NCBI RefSeq assembly: GCF_030818015.1
Contig: NZ_JAUSZX010000001.1
Span: 2,914,001-2,978,000, forward strand
Origin: Arthrobacter globiformis
GTDB lineage: Bacteria; Actinomycetota; Actinomycetes; Actinomycetales; Micrococcaceae
Reading direction: 5' to 3'
DNA length: 64,000 nucleotides
Position 1 is the first letter of the stretch; every line of letters begins with the position of its first letter. The notes under the pieces were generated by a model, which did not search any database, was not told where the DNA came from, and saw only the letters and a list, made by a program, of their open reading frames with translations. Positions 56,910 to 64,000 of this stretch are shown piece after piece. The position numbers were made by a program, and so were the translations under genes.

Positions 56910-57189
56910 TATGTCAAGTTAACCGGTGAAGGCATCTTCCTGGGGGTTCCTACGGGACGACGTGATCGTCCGAAGACAAAAGATCGAAAACGCGACATGG
57001 TTTCGAATCCTGTCGGCGTGTCAGTGCCGGCCAGTACGTCATGGCGGAAAACTGTGGCTGGAAACGCCCAAACCTTTACGGAGATGAACCTGATCTGTAA
57101 GCGATACGGATCCGCCGTACAGGGTGCTTTCGCCCCCACTTCTGCATCCCCATACATAACGCCGATAATCAGCATTATGTAAAGTAAAC
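56907..57189. repeat. Lower-GC segment bounded by CATTATGTMAAGTWAAC direct repeats
   Basis: CATTATGTCAAGTTAAC at 56907-56923 and CATTATGTAAAGTAAAC at 57173-57189 match at 15 of 17 bases in the same orientation and bound about 250 bp that is clearly less GC-rich than its surroundings. Beside the right copy an imperfect palindrome CATAACGCCGAT...CAGCATTATG spans 57155-57179. No transposase or convincing gene lies between. Up to 57299 nothing else is seen. Confidence 0.5.
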
Positions 57190-57299
57190 TCGCGATCACT
57201 GCATCGGACGCCAGATCAAACCTCCCCCGTCAGCCCTTGACAGGCTGTGCCGAACGGCCGCCAATGGCGCACGGCATCCACGGGTCAACCGCTTCGAAC

Positions 57300-58121
57300 T
57301 CACAGATCAGTGCCGATGCGATGTTCGCGCACGCGGTCGAGCCATTCGATGATCAGCGCCTTGATGAGGCCGGGCTGCTCGTGCGGCAACGCATGACCGG
57401 CGCGGTCTAGCACGGCGAATGTCGCCCGCGGATAGTGTTCGAGAAGATCCCATTGGCTGGCGTACCCCACCATGGAGTCCTGGCGTCCTGTGAGGATAAG
57501 GACGGGGCCGGAGTACGGTGGGCCACCTTCGGGACTGCCGCTGAACCGCCAGTGTTGGCCGATCCGCTCGAGCCCGGCCTCGTCGACCAGGCCAAGGGCG
57601 GGGACGACGTACTCCTTGTACCGCTCCAGCGTCGCCTGCGTCTGCACGACAAAGTAATCGCGGAATACGCTCTCCTCGGCCGGGCCGAGCATCTCGCCCG
57701 GATCGACTGAGGCATGCAAGACCTGGTGCGCAGGAACATTCCGAATGTTCTCGCCCAACGGACAGATCAGCGCAAGCCCTGCCACCTGTTCCGGGTACCT
57801 GCCGGCGATGGCCCGGGCATAGTACGCTCCAGCCGAATGGCCTATGAGCCGGAACCGCCTATCACCGATCACACCATCGACAAACGCGAGCAGGAGGTCG
57901 AGAACGTCGTCGGCGCTGTTCAGCGTGCCCGACGCAGGCGTCTGCCCCATGCCCGGCAAATCCGGGTACAGGCGCAGACAATCAAGTAGCTCGCCAAATA
58001 TCGGCTCCATGGCACCGACCATCTCCCGGTGATCCACGCCGGCACCGTGTAATACAAGGATCGGTGCCCCGTCACCGTGCTCGACATAATGCACTGGTAT
58101 TCCGCTTGCTTTGTACTCCAC
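57300..58121 (-). CDS. Alpha/beta-fold hydrolase
   Basis: The 273-residue protein shows IPVHYVEHGDGAPILVLHGAG (oxyanion strand), the nucleophile elbow in LIGHSAGAYYARAI, the acid in LTGRQDSMVGYASQ and the late His in LDRAGHALPHEQP. The substrate is unknown. The GTG start lies 6 nt after TAGGCT (58128-58133), with no ribosome site. It is of the type of single hydrolase gene often acquired with accessory segments. Confidence 0.9.
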   Translation of the reverse strand: MEYKASGIPVHYVEHGDGAPILVLHGAGVDHREMVGAMEPIFGELLDCLRLYPDLPGMGQTPASGTLNSADDVLDLLLAFVDGVIGDRRFRLIGHSAGAYYARAIAGRYPEQVAGLALICPLGENIRNVPAHQVLHASVDPGEMLGPAEESVFRDYFVVQTQATLERYKEYVVPALGLVDEAGLERIGQHWRFSGSPEGGPPYSGPVLILTGRQDSMVGYASQWDLLEHYPRATFAVLDRAGHALPHEQPGLIKALIIEWLDRVREHRIGTDL

Positions 58122-58271
58122 AGCGTCAGCCTAATTTGTTTGTGGTCTCGGAAAAGGGATCACCTGACACGAAGCCGCGGCCGCCATTCTCCTCCGCGGC
58201 GATTTGTCGACGGTGGCCCGGTGTCCGGCGCCCCTCGCCAGATCGTTCGCGGCCCAGTCGGGTCGGCGCAG

Positions 58272-58590
58272 CTAGAACACGTCGTCGGGGTCCAGGTCGA
58301 GCTGGTCAACGAAGTCATTGGCCAGCAGCCATCTAACGAGGGCACCGCTGCCCGGCACCAGCAACTCGCCCTCGTGATTCGCCTTCAGATCACCGATGGC
58401 CGTGGCGACGTCGCCCCGAAGGACAGTCGTGCCTGCCCACCGTGGGTTGGCGAGGCTGGTGGACACGACGTACTTGGGGCGGCTGTTCAGCGCGGCGACA
58501 ATCGGGTTCGTGTCCGGGTTGGGCATCACTCCCCCGTAGCCACGCGACGGCGAAATGGGCGCCGAGCCCCACTGGCCGGTGGCTAGGATG
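58272..58590 (-). pseudogene. Fragment of a RibD/dihydrofolate-reductase-like gene
   Basis: The reading contains SRGYGGVMPNPDTNPIVAALNSRPKYVVST, TTVLRGDVATAIGDLK and LLVPGSGALVRWLLANDFVDQLDLD, the middle of the RibD C-terminal-type reductase family found as small stand-alone proteins of about 180-200 residues. The normal N-terminus (first 70 or so residues) is absent, and the protein stops early, before the end strands. It also overlaps the promoter of the next gene. It is a broken gene, probably left by a rearrangement near 58550-58600. Confidence 0.65.
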
Positions 58591-58595
58591 TGCAT

Positions 58596-59390
58596 GTGAA
58601 GCAGCAAACCCATATGTGGCAGGCCTCCTCCAGCACGTCCGAGCCGTCCCCCGGTGTCTTTTTCATCGAGGGACCCGCATCAAACTGGATCGTGGTCCGC
58701 GACGAGACCGGATTCATGATCATCGACAGCGGTTACCCGTCCGACCGTCCCCTGGTCCTTGAATCCATCCGCCATCTGGGCCTGCGCCCGTCTGACGCCC
58801 GGGCCATGCTCATCACGCACGGTCACGTCGACCACACCGGTTCAGCGGCCTACTTCTCCGAAACCTATGGCACGCCCATCCTCTGCGCGCCTGAGGAGCT
58901 GGCTCACGTCCGCGGGAGGGAAAAGCACCAGGTCACGTTCGCCCAAGTCATCGTCCGCGCCTGGCGGCCCCGCGTGTTCCGCTGGATGCTCCATGTCATC
59001 AAGTCGGGAGCCCTCAGGGCGAAGCCGGCAACGGATGCCCAGGCTTGGAGCGCCGACACGTTGAAGAACCTTCCCGGCAAGCCGGAAGCCGTTCCTCTGC
59101 CGGGGCACACACCGGGCAATGTCGCCATCCTGCTTCCTGAGGCCTGTGCGATAGCGGTGGGTGATTCCTTCGTGAGCGGCCATCCGCTGAGCCGGACAGC
59201 CGGACCGCAGATGCTGCACCAGATGTTCCAAACCGACCCTGCACAGGCGCTCGCGGCCACCCACCGCCTGGACGAAATCGACGCCTCGGTGGTGCTGCCG
59301 GGCCATGGCCCTGCTCTCCGCATGCCGCTGGCAGACGCGCTGGAAACGCTGCGCAGCCAAGCGGCGGCCTCGAGCCCTGAAGGCGCCTGA
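58596..59390 (+). CDS. Metallo-beta-lactamase-fold hydrolase
   Basis: The 264-residue protein has the MBL-fold zinc motif in LITHGHVDHTGSAAYFSE, the Asp/His ligands further on (LPGHTPGNVAIL, VGDSFVSGHPL) and the final His in VVLPGHGPALRM. It is of the glyoxalase-II/hydrolase type. The GTG at 58596 is exactly 6 nt after TAGGAT (58584-58589), so the transcript probably starts there; other possible starts are GTG 58590 and ATG 58614. Confidence 0.88.
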   Translation: MKQQTHMWQASSSTSEPSPGVFFIEGPASNWIVVRDETGFMIIDSGYPSDRPLVLESIRHLGLRPSDARAMLITHGHVDHTGSAAYFSETYGTPILCAPEELAHVRGREKHQVTFAQVIVRAWRPRVFRWMLHVIKSGALRAKPATDAQAWSADTLKNLPGKPEAVPLPGHTPGNVAILLPEACAIAVGDSFVSGHPLSRTAGPQMLHQMFQTDPAQALAATHRLDEIDASVVLPGHGPALRMPLADALETLRSQAAASSPEGA

Positions 59391-59435
59391 GCAACCCCAG
59401 GCATTGCCGCTATGCATATCGGTGCCGATCGCATA

Positions 59436-59454
59436 AAATGAATGACGTTCATTT
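59436..59454. promoter_or_regulatory. Perfect 19-bp operator-like dyad over a -10 box
   Basis: AAATGAA-TGACG-TTCATTT is a perfect inverted repeat with 7-bp arms; it overlaps TAAAAT (59434-59439), a likely -10 element of the following small gene. Such dyads are typical binding sites of TetR-type repressors. No tetR gene is seen in the neighbourhood. Confidence 0.55.
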
Positions 59455-59515
59455 ATTTAGCCTGGCCCACAAGATGGTCAGGCCGACGCCGTTCTATTCG
59501 AAGGAGCCACCGACA

Positions 59516-59749
59516 GTGACGCCGGGGACAATTGCAGGAAGCACACATGATGCGCGCGACCATATAGGGACAGAAGTCAGGGTGGAACGAGCAGGAACGG
59601 TCATCCGCGTGGGTTACGTGGAAACCGCCACGCCCTCCGGGGAACTGTTCTGGATTAGCGCCAACGGGTGTGAGCCCCGTGCACTGTTCGGTTCGGCGCT
59701 GGGTCACACGATTGTCCCTGCATCGGAACCAGACCAGGCAGCCGGCTAA
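59516..59749 (+). CDS. Small hypothetical protein with SH3-like character
   Basis: The 77-residue product (start GTG, MTPGTIAGSTHDARD) has beta-rich text GTEVRVERAGTVIRVGYVETATPSGELFWISANG resembling small SH3-type domains; I do not recognise a family. The GTG at 59516 is preceded by AAGGAG. An ATG at 59438 would lie upstream of the transcription start expected from TAAAAT and inside the dyad, so it is rejected. Regulation by a TetR-type repressor is likely from the site in front of it. Confidence 0.5.
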   Translation: MTPGTIAGSTHDARDHIGTEVRVERAGTVIRVGYVETATPSGELFWISANGCEPRALFGSALGHTIVPASEPDQAAG

Positions 59750-59784
59750 AATCCCACTGCCTGTCACACCTACGGGGTTGCGCC

Positions 59785-60450
59785 CTAGGAACCGGAACCA
59801 GCAGGAGCGGAACGGTGATTCACCTCGGCAGTCAGCCGGTCGATCCGGTCAACCGCGGCCTCAAGGTTTTCGACTGTCGACCACAGGGCAGGCTGCTCTT
59901 GCCGGATCTGTTCAAGCGTTCGGCCTGCGGAGGTGAGCGAAGCGAGGTCGAAACTCACATTGGTCCGCGCTCCGGTCACCGCCGCCCTGAGCGCCCCGAA
60001 TGCGACGACGACATCGGCAACAAGCGCCGGATTCCCGTTGGATGCCAGCCATTCCAGGTCCCCAATGGCATCGATGGCGCGCTCGCCGAGCACGGCAGAG
60101 GCCTTGGCGGCGTCCACGGATGCCCGGTGTATCGCATCTTGCCGTTCCGGACCCGGATCCAGCCGGAAGGCGGCGCCGAAAGCCTGGGACGCTGAGGCGT
60201 CCTCGTCGGCCAGCCGGAGGGCGGCTTCCCGCAGCGAACGCACTCGCGCGTGAACATCGGCCAGTTCCTGCCGCTGTTGCCCGTCAGCTTCCGTATATCC
60301 GGCGACCATGGAGGCCAGTGACGCGGCGATGGCAAGCATCACACCCGCGCCGGCGCCGCCGCCTGGAGAACCAACGGACTGCGCCAATGCCTGGGTCCAA
60401 TCCTCAACCGTCGAGCGCTGCGTCGTAACCGCATTCGAATCATCATTCAT
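59785..60450 (-). CDS. Cyclodeaminase/cyclohydrolase (FTCD_C) family protein
   Basis: The 221-residue helical protein belongs to the formimino-tetrahydrofolate cyclodeaminase/methenyl-THF cyclohydrolase family: SVGSPGGGAGAGVMLAIAASLASMVAGYT, a DEDASASQAFGAAFRL segment and GNPALVADVVVAFGALRAAVTGARTNV, the folate-binding pattern. Here it stands alone, without FtcD, Hut or Fhs genes. A CAGACT box lies exactly 6 nt before the ATG at 60450, supporting that start over 60468. Confidence 0.8.
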   Translation of the reverse strand: MNDDSNAVTTQRSTVEDWTQALAQSVGSPGGGAGAGVMLAIAASLASMVAGYTEADGQQRQELADVHARVRSLREAALRLADEDASASQAFGAAFRLDPGPERQDAIHRASVDAAKASAVLGERAIDAIGDLEWLASNGNPALVADVVVAFGALRAAVTGARTNVSFDLASLTSAGRTLEQIRQEQPALWSTVENLEAAVDRIDRLTAEVNHRSAPAGSGS

Positions 60451-60653
60451 GGCACCAGTCTGCCCCACGCGGCACTCCCCCGCCGCACGGTCAGGACAGG
60501 CCAGCCAGGAACTGAAACGTGAGGCGCATTGGACCGGAAACCGAAAACGTACAAACCTATTTGGGTTCCATCACATATTTTGTTGAATACCGGCTCGGTA
60601 GCATGAGGTGACCGGACAGAGCCGTCCGGGTGGATCGACTCAGAAGGAAACTC

Positions 60654-62252
60654 ATGGCCGCGGTTACGGTGGACGATATCCTTTCGGATTTCCCCCTGGG
60701 TTTCGCCACCCTCATCCTGCGACCGGCCCCGGAGCATTCGGCGGTCGAACGATTCCTCATCGTCGACGCCGACGATGAAACGTCCGACGCAGGAGAGGCC
60801 TTTGTCCTGCTGATCGGCGTCCGCGGCCGCTCGGCTTTGCCCGCGCTGCGCCGGCTCCTGAAGAACCCGCCGCCGGTTGTCGCGGTCAAGGGAAACCGCG
60901 AAGAGCTGACCGATGCCGAAGAACTGCTGGCCGCAGCAGGCAGCGGGCTGCTGCTGGTGGACCCCGCCGCCGATTGGGACCGGCTGCTGTCTATCGCCAA
61001 GGACCGGATACAGCCGCGCAGTTACCAGAGTGAAGTGCTGACACTGCTGGAAGAGGACCTGTTTGCCATCGCCCAGACCACCGCACGGCTGACCTCCAGC
61101 CACGTGGTTATTGAGGACGCCGCCAACAAGGTCCTGGCCTACTCCACCGTCTCGAACGACATCGACGAACTGCGCAAGGCATCCATCCTGGCCCGGCGGG
61201 GCCCGCGAAAATACGAACTGCTGCTCAAGGACCTCGGCGCCTACCGCGAACTGCACAGGACCCGTCTCCCGGTGCGTGTGCCGGCCCGGCCACAGGACGG
61301 CCTCAGGGAACGGGTGGCCATCACGCTGTTTGCCGGTGACCGGATCATGGGCTACATCTGGCTACAGGAGACCGGGGACGGCTTCGGCGCGGATGTTGAC
61401 TACGTTCTGAGGGGATCCGCGGCCCGGGCCTCCGCCGAACTGATCCGTTACCGCAACCAGCAGTCAGTGCACATGCGAGAAGACCGTATTGCCCGGCTCC
61501 TGTCCGGCCCCGCGGAGGCCGCTGCAAGTGCGCGCAGCGGGAAAATCCCGGTGGAGCGTCCCGCCGCACTGATCCTGATCGGAATGTCCCGTGCCGATGT
61601 GCAGGCTGATGATGCCGCATTGAAGCACGGCGAGCTCGCCAGCCTGGCATCCATCCATGCCGCCGCCTACAAGGCATCCGCCGTCGTCGGGCAATTCAAG
61701 GGCGGCACAGCCGTGATCGTCCCCGGGCTGCAATCCACCACGGGGGAACCCGGACTACGGAGCCTGGCAGAATCCATCGTCAGGGACGCCGCGAAACACC
61801 TCGGCATCAGCCCCTTCGCCGCCGTCGGTCCGGTGGCCCCGGATCTGCTGGCTCTCCACTCGGTTACCCCGATCACCGAGGCCCTGCTGGACTGCGTTAG
61901 CACCTCCCCTGGCACCACCGTAGCCACAGTGGCTGACTTCGAGGGCGAAATCCTCTTCCGTGACGCCGTCCGGAATTTTTTGTCCTCGACGTTCCGCCAC
62001 CGCAGCCTCTCCACTCTTCTGCGGGACGACAGCGATCTCGCGGAAACCTTGCTTGTGTACTTCGAAGCCTCACTCGACGTCGCCGAGTGTGCCAAACGTA
62101 TGGCACTGCACAAGAACACCGTCTACTACAGGATCAGCAAGGCCACCCGGGTCACCGGCCTGGACTTCGGCAACCCCCGCGATGCTCTGGTGGCACTGCT
62201 GCATGTCCAGGAATGGGCCGACCTCCACAAAGAACTTCAGGGAAGGAAATGA
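60654..62252 (+). CDS. PucR-family transcriptional regulator
   Basis: The 532-residue protein has an N-terminal PucR domain (TVDDILSDFPLGFATLIL...), a middle GAF-like/GGDEF-like region and the C-terminal HTH (LLVYFEASLDVAECAKRMALHKNTVYYRISKATRVTGLDF) of this family. PucR proteins activate genes for purine, amine or amino-acid use. The ATG at 60654 has AGAAGGAAA in front; a GTG at 60630 is less likely. Its stop overlaps the glutaminase start (ATGA), so they are translationally coupled and the permease gene follows, which suggests control of glutamine/asparagine uptake. Confidence 0.9.
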   Translation: MAAVTVDDILSDFPLGFATLILRPAPEHSAVERFLIVDADDETSDAGEAFVLLIGVRGRSALPALRRLLKNPPPVVAVKGNREELTDAEELLAAAGSGLLLVDPAADWDRLLSIAKDRIQPRSYQSEVLTLLEEDLFAIAQTTARLTSSHVVIEDAANKVLAYSTVSNDIDELRKASILARRGPRKYELLLKDLGAYRELHRTRLPVRVPARPQDGLRERVAITLFAGDRIMGYIWLQETGDGFGADVDYVLRGSAARASAELIRYRNQQSVHMREDRIARLLSGPAEAAASARSGKIPVERPAALILIGMSRADVQADDAALKHGELASLASIHAAAYKASAVVGQFKGGTAVIVPGLQSTTGEPGLRSLAESIVRDAAKHLGISPFAAVGPVAPDLLALHSVTPITEALLDCVSTSPGTTVATVADFEGEILFRDAVRNFLSSTFRHRSLSTLLRDDSDLAETLLVYFEASLDVAECAKRMALHKNTVYYRISKATRVTGLDFGNPRDALVALLHVQEWADLHKELQGRK

Positions 62253-63181
62253 CCACAACACTCGACGCTCCGCCCTTGGGCCCGATGCTCGATGACATCG
62301 TCAGCAGCCACAGGCCGCAGCGGGAAGCTGGCTCCATCCCGGCGAATATCCCGTCCCTGGCGGCCGTTCCCTTCGACAGGTTCGGCATAGCTGTCGCCAC
62401 CGCAGCCGGGGAGGTCTTCGCCTCAGGTGACGCCAATGTCCCCTTTTCCATCCAAAGCATCTCCAAGGTGTTCACGCTGGCTATGGCGCTACGCCGGGAC
62501 AGCTCGGGACCACTGTGGTCCCGGGTGCTGCGGGAACCCTCAGGGACAGCCTTTAACTCCCTCGTCCAACTGGAAGTGGAACACGGCATCCCGCGGAACC
62601 CGTTCATCAACGCCGGCGCCCTGGTGGTCACCGACCACCTGATGGAAGAAACCCCCGACGCCGCCAGTTCCCTCCTGTGCTTCCTCACCGGACAAACGGG
62701 GGAACCAGGACCGTTCATCGACGAGGCAGCCGCGATCAGTGAACTCTCCAGCAGCAGCCGCAACCTGGCCCTGGCCCACTTCCTCAAAGACTTCGGCAAC
62801 CTCAGGCAGTCCGCCGAGGCTGTGGTGGAAAACTACGTCCGCCAGTGCTCCATCATGATGACCTGTGTGGAACTGGCCAAGGCCGGGCTCTTCCTCGCAC
62901 GGGAAGGCCGCGGACCCTCGGGAACCGTGGTGTCCCGGAGCGAGGCGAAACGCATTGGCTCCATCATGCTGACCTGCGGCATGTACGACGCTGCAGGCGA
63001 ATTCGCCTACCGGGTAGGACTGCCAGGAAAAAGCGGCGTGGGCGGCGGCATCCTGGTCATTGTCCCGGGCCACTGCGCCATCTCCGTCTGGAGTCCCCGC
63101 CTGGATGCAAAAGGCAACTCGCTTGCGGGCAGCGCCGCGCTCGCCGATCTGTCCGACCGCACCGGCTGGTCCGTTTTCTGA
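62249..63181 (+). CDS. glsA: Glutaminase
   Basis: The 310-residue enzyme hydrolyses glutamine to glutamate and ammonia. Serine-dependent glutaminase motifs are PFSIQSISKVFTLAMAL (catalytic Ser-xx-Lys), NPFINAGALVVTD, and GVGGGILVIVPGHCAISVWSP near the C-terminus. Length is normal. The ATG at 62249 follows GGAAGGAA and overlaps the pucR stop; the in-frame start at 62087 lies inside pucR and is rejected. It fits with the amino-acid permease downstream. Confidence 0.94.
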   Translation: MTTTLDAPPLGPMLDDIVSSHRPQREAGSIPANIPSLAAVPFDRFGIAVATAAGEVFASGDANVPFSIQSISKVFTLAMALRRDSSGPLWSRVLREPSGTAFNSLVQLEVEHGIPRNPFINAGALVVTDHLMEETPDAASSLLCFLTGQTGEPGPFIDEAAAISELSSSSRNLALAHFLKDFGNLRQSAEAVVENYVRQCSIMMTCVELAKAGLFLAREGRGPSGTVVSRSEAKRIGSIMLTCGMYDAAGEFAYRVGLPGKSGVGGGILVIVPGHCAISVWSPRLDAKGNSLAGSAALADLSDRTGWSVF

Positions 63182-63277
63182 CCGGCAGGCCAGCCGTCCG
63201 CGCGGGCCTCAAACCGGAACCCATTCCCCCACCTAGTCCCCCAACCAATCAATCCATCCAGGATCGAAAGGAACACC

Positions 63278-64000
63278 ATGCCCCACGACAACCCCAATGG
63301 CGAGGTTGCTTTGCATCAGGCTGTCCCATCCCATTCACATGCGACCGAAAACCTTCTCCATGCCGAGGACAAGGGCTACCACAAGAGCCTGAAGCCGCGG
63401 CAGATCCAGATGATCGCCATCGGCGGCGCGATCGGCACCGGCCTGTTCCTCGGCGCCGGCGGCCGGCTCAACGCCGCCGGCCCGTCCCTGGTCATCGCCT
63501 ACGCCGTCTGCGGCTTCTTCGCCTTCCTGATCCTGCGCGCCCTCGGCGAACTCGTCCTCCACCGGCCCTCCTCCGGCTCGTTCGTCTCCTACGCCCGCGA
63601 ATTCTTCGGCGAAAAGGCAGCCTTCGTCTCCGGCTGGTTCTACTGGATCAACTGGGCCACCACCACCATCGTGGACATCACCGCCGCCGCCCTCTACATG
63701 AACTTCTTCGGCAACTACGTCCCCTGGATGGCCGATGTCCCCCAGTGGGTCTGGGCCCTGACCGCCCTCATCGTCGTCCTGGGCCTGAACCTCGTCTCCG
63801 TCAAGGTCTTCGGCGAGATGGAATTCTGGTTCGCCATCATCAAGGTCGCCGCCCTCGTCGCGTTCCTGCTCATCGGCACCTACTTCGTCATCTTCGGCAC
63901 CCCCGTGCCCGGCCAGGAAACCGGGTTCAACCTCATCACCGACAACGGCGGCATCTTCCCCAACGGCCTCCTGCCCATGATCATCCTCATGCAGGGCGTC
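63278..64000 (+). CDS. Amino-acid permease (APC superfamily), N-terminal part
   Basis: The first 241 residues lie in the window; the gene continues beyond it. After a 40-residue cytoplasmic stretch, [29 protein letters not shown] is the classical first transmembrane motif of the amino-acid transporter (AAT) family, followed by [31 protein letters not shown] and four more membrane segments. Related members carry asparagine (AnsP), GABA or aromatic amino acids. GAAAGGAA precedes the ATG, 96 bp after glsA, so glutamine or asparagine import is likely. Confidence 0.88.
   Translation, partial: MPHDNPNGEVALHQAVPSHSHATENLLHAEDKGYHKSLKPRQIQMIAIGGAIGTGLFLGAGGRLNAAGPSLVIAYAVCGFFAFLILRALGELVLHRPSSGSFVSYAREFFGEKAAFVSGWFYWINWATTTIVDITAAALYMNFFGNYVPWMADVPQWVWALTALIVVLGLNLVSVKVFGEMEFWFAIIKVAALVAFLLIGTYFVIFGTPVPGQETGFNLITDNGGIFPNGLLPMIILMQGV

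Noticed and set aside
56909..57199. 96-residue reading covering the low-GC island
   Set aside because: A hydrophobic first 14 residues is followed by unstructured text; no ribosome site. Judged chance, although it spans the repeat-bounded segment.

Overview
The window reads as a chromosomal segment of a high-GC actinobacterium of the Arthrobacter/Pseudarthrobacter type (Micrococcaceae). The evidence is a complete Pup-proteasome locus, the mycothiol ligase MshC, the RNA polymerase-binding protein RbpA, TatA/TatC without TatB, a PafB-PafC fusion protein as known from Arthrobacter, and many GTG starts. The genus is an inference from gene content, not from a search.

Layout. 1-2.5 kb: the start of a DctA-type dicarboxylate carrier, a tartrate/D-malate dehydrogenase-like enzyme and a LysR regulator, probably a C4-dicarboxylate utilisation unit. 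3.1-9.9 kb: three-gene operon with two different RND permeases flanking a very short membrane-fusion-like lipoprotein. 10.3-11.3 kb: decayed genes, including a class V aminotransferase with a large deletion and a frameshift. 11.3-13.3 kb: monocarboxylate-type Na+/solute symporter with its small DUF3311-like partner, then tRNA-Leu(GAG). 13.9-23.2 kb: ordinary metabolic genes (M20 peptidase, acyl-CoA dehydrogenase, aldo/keto reductase, UppP, MshC, PAC2, HAD phosphatase, M50 protease). 23.4-39.4 kb: trmI, arc/mpa, dop, pup, prcB, prcA, pafA, two FKBPs, pafBC, tatA, tatC and a HelY/Mtr4-type helicase. This is the pupylation/proteasome pathway with its usual neighbours: Dop deamidates Pup, PafA ligates it, ARC unfolds the tagged protein and PrcAB degrades it. 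39.5-48.6 kb: amidohydrolase, polyprenol-phosphate mannosyltransferase, RbpA, SPFH/NfeD pair, RlmA-like methyltransferase, S9 peptidase, peptide deformylase. 48.7-51.8 kb: type III polyketide synthase / methyltransferase / FAD-oxygenase operon. 51.8-56.6 kb: AraC regulator, VOC protein, UvrA2-like ABC protein, cytosine-deaminase-like amidohydrolase. 56.6-60.5 kb: accessory-looking stretch with repeats, a small ORF, an alpha/beta hydrolase, a RibD-like gene fragment, an MBL-fold hydrolase and an orphan cyclodeaminase-like protein. 60.6-64 kb: PucR regulator, glutaminase and amino-acid permease, cut by the window end.

The strongest window-wide signal outside genes is a set of fifteen starts placed exactly 6 or 7 nt after a TANNNT box, indicating leaderless transcripts; it also settles several start codons. 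Other non-coding signals are a dispersed 17-bp repeat family (four copies), a 57-bp tandem repeat, a perfect 19-bp operator-like dyad, overlapping sigma-A/sigma-R-like promoter elements before rbpA, and several strong hairpin terminators. I see no CRISPR array, insertion sequence, prophage or rRNA. No clearly new biological system is evident; the RND pair and the type III PKS operon are the best candidates for a closer look.
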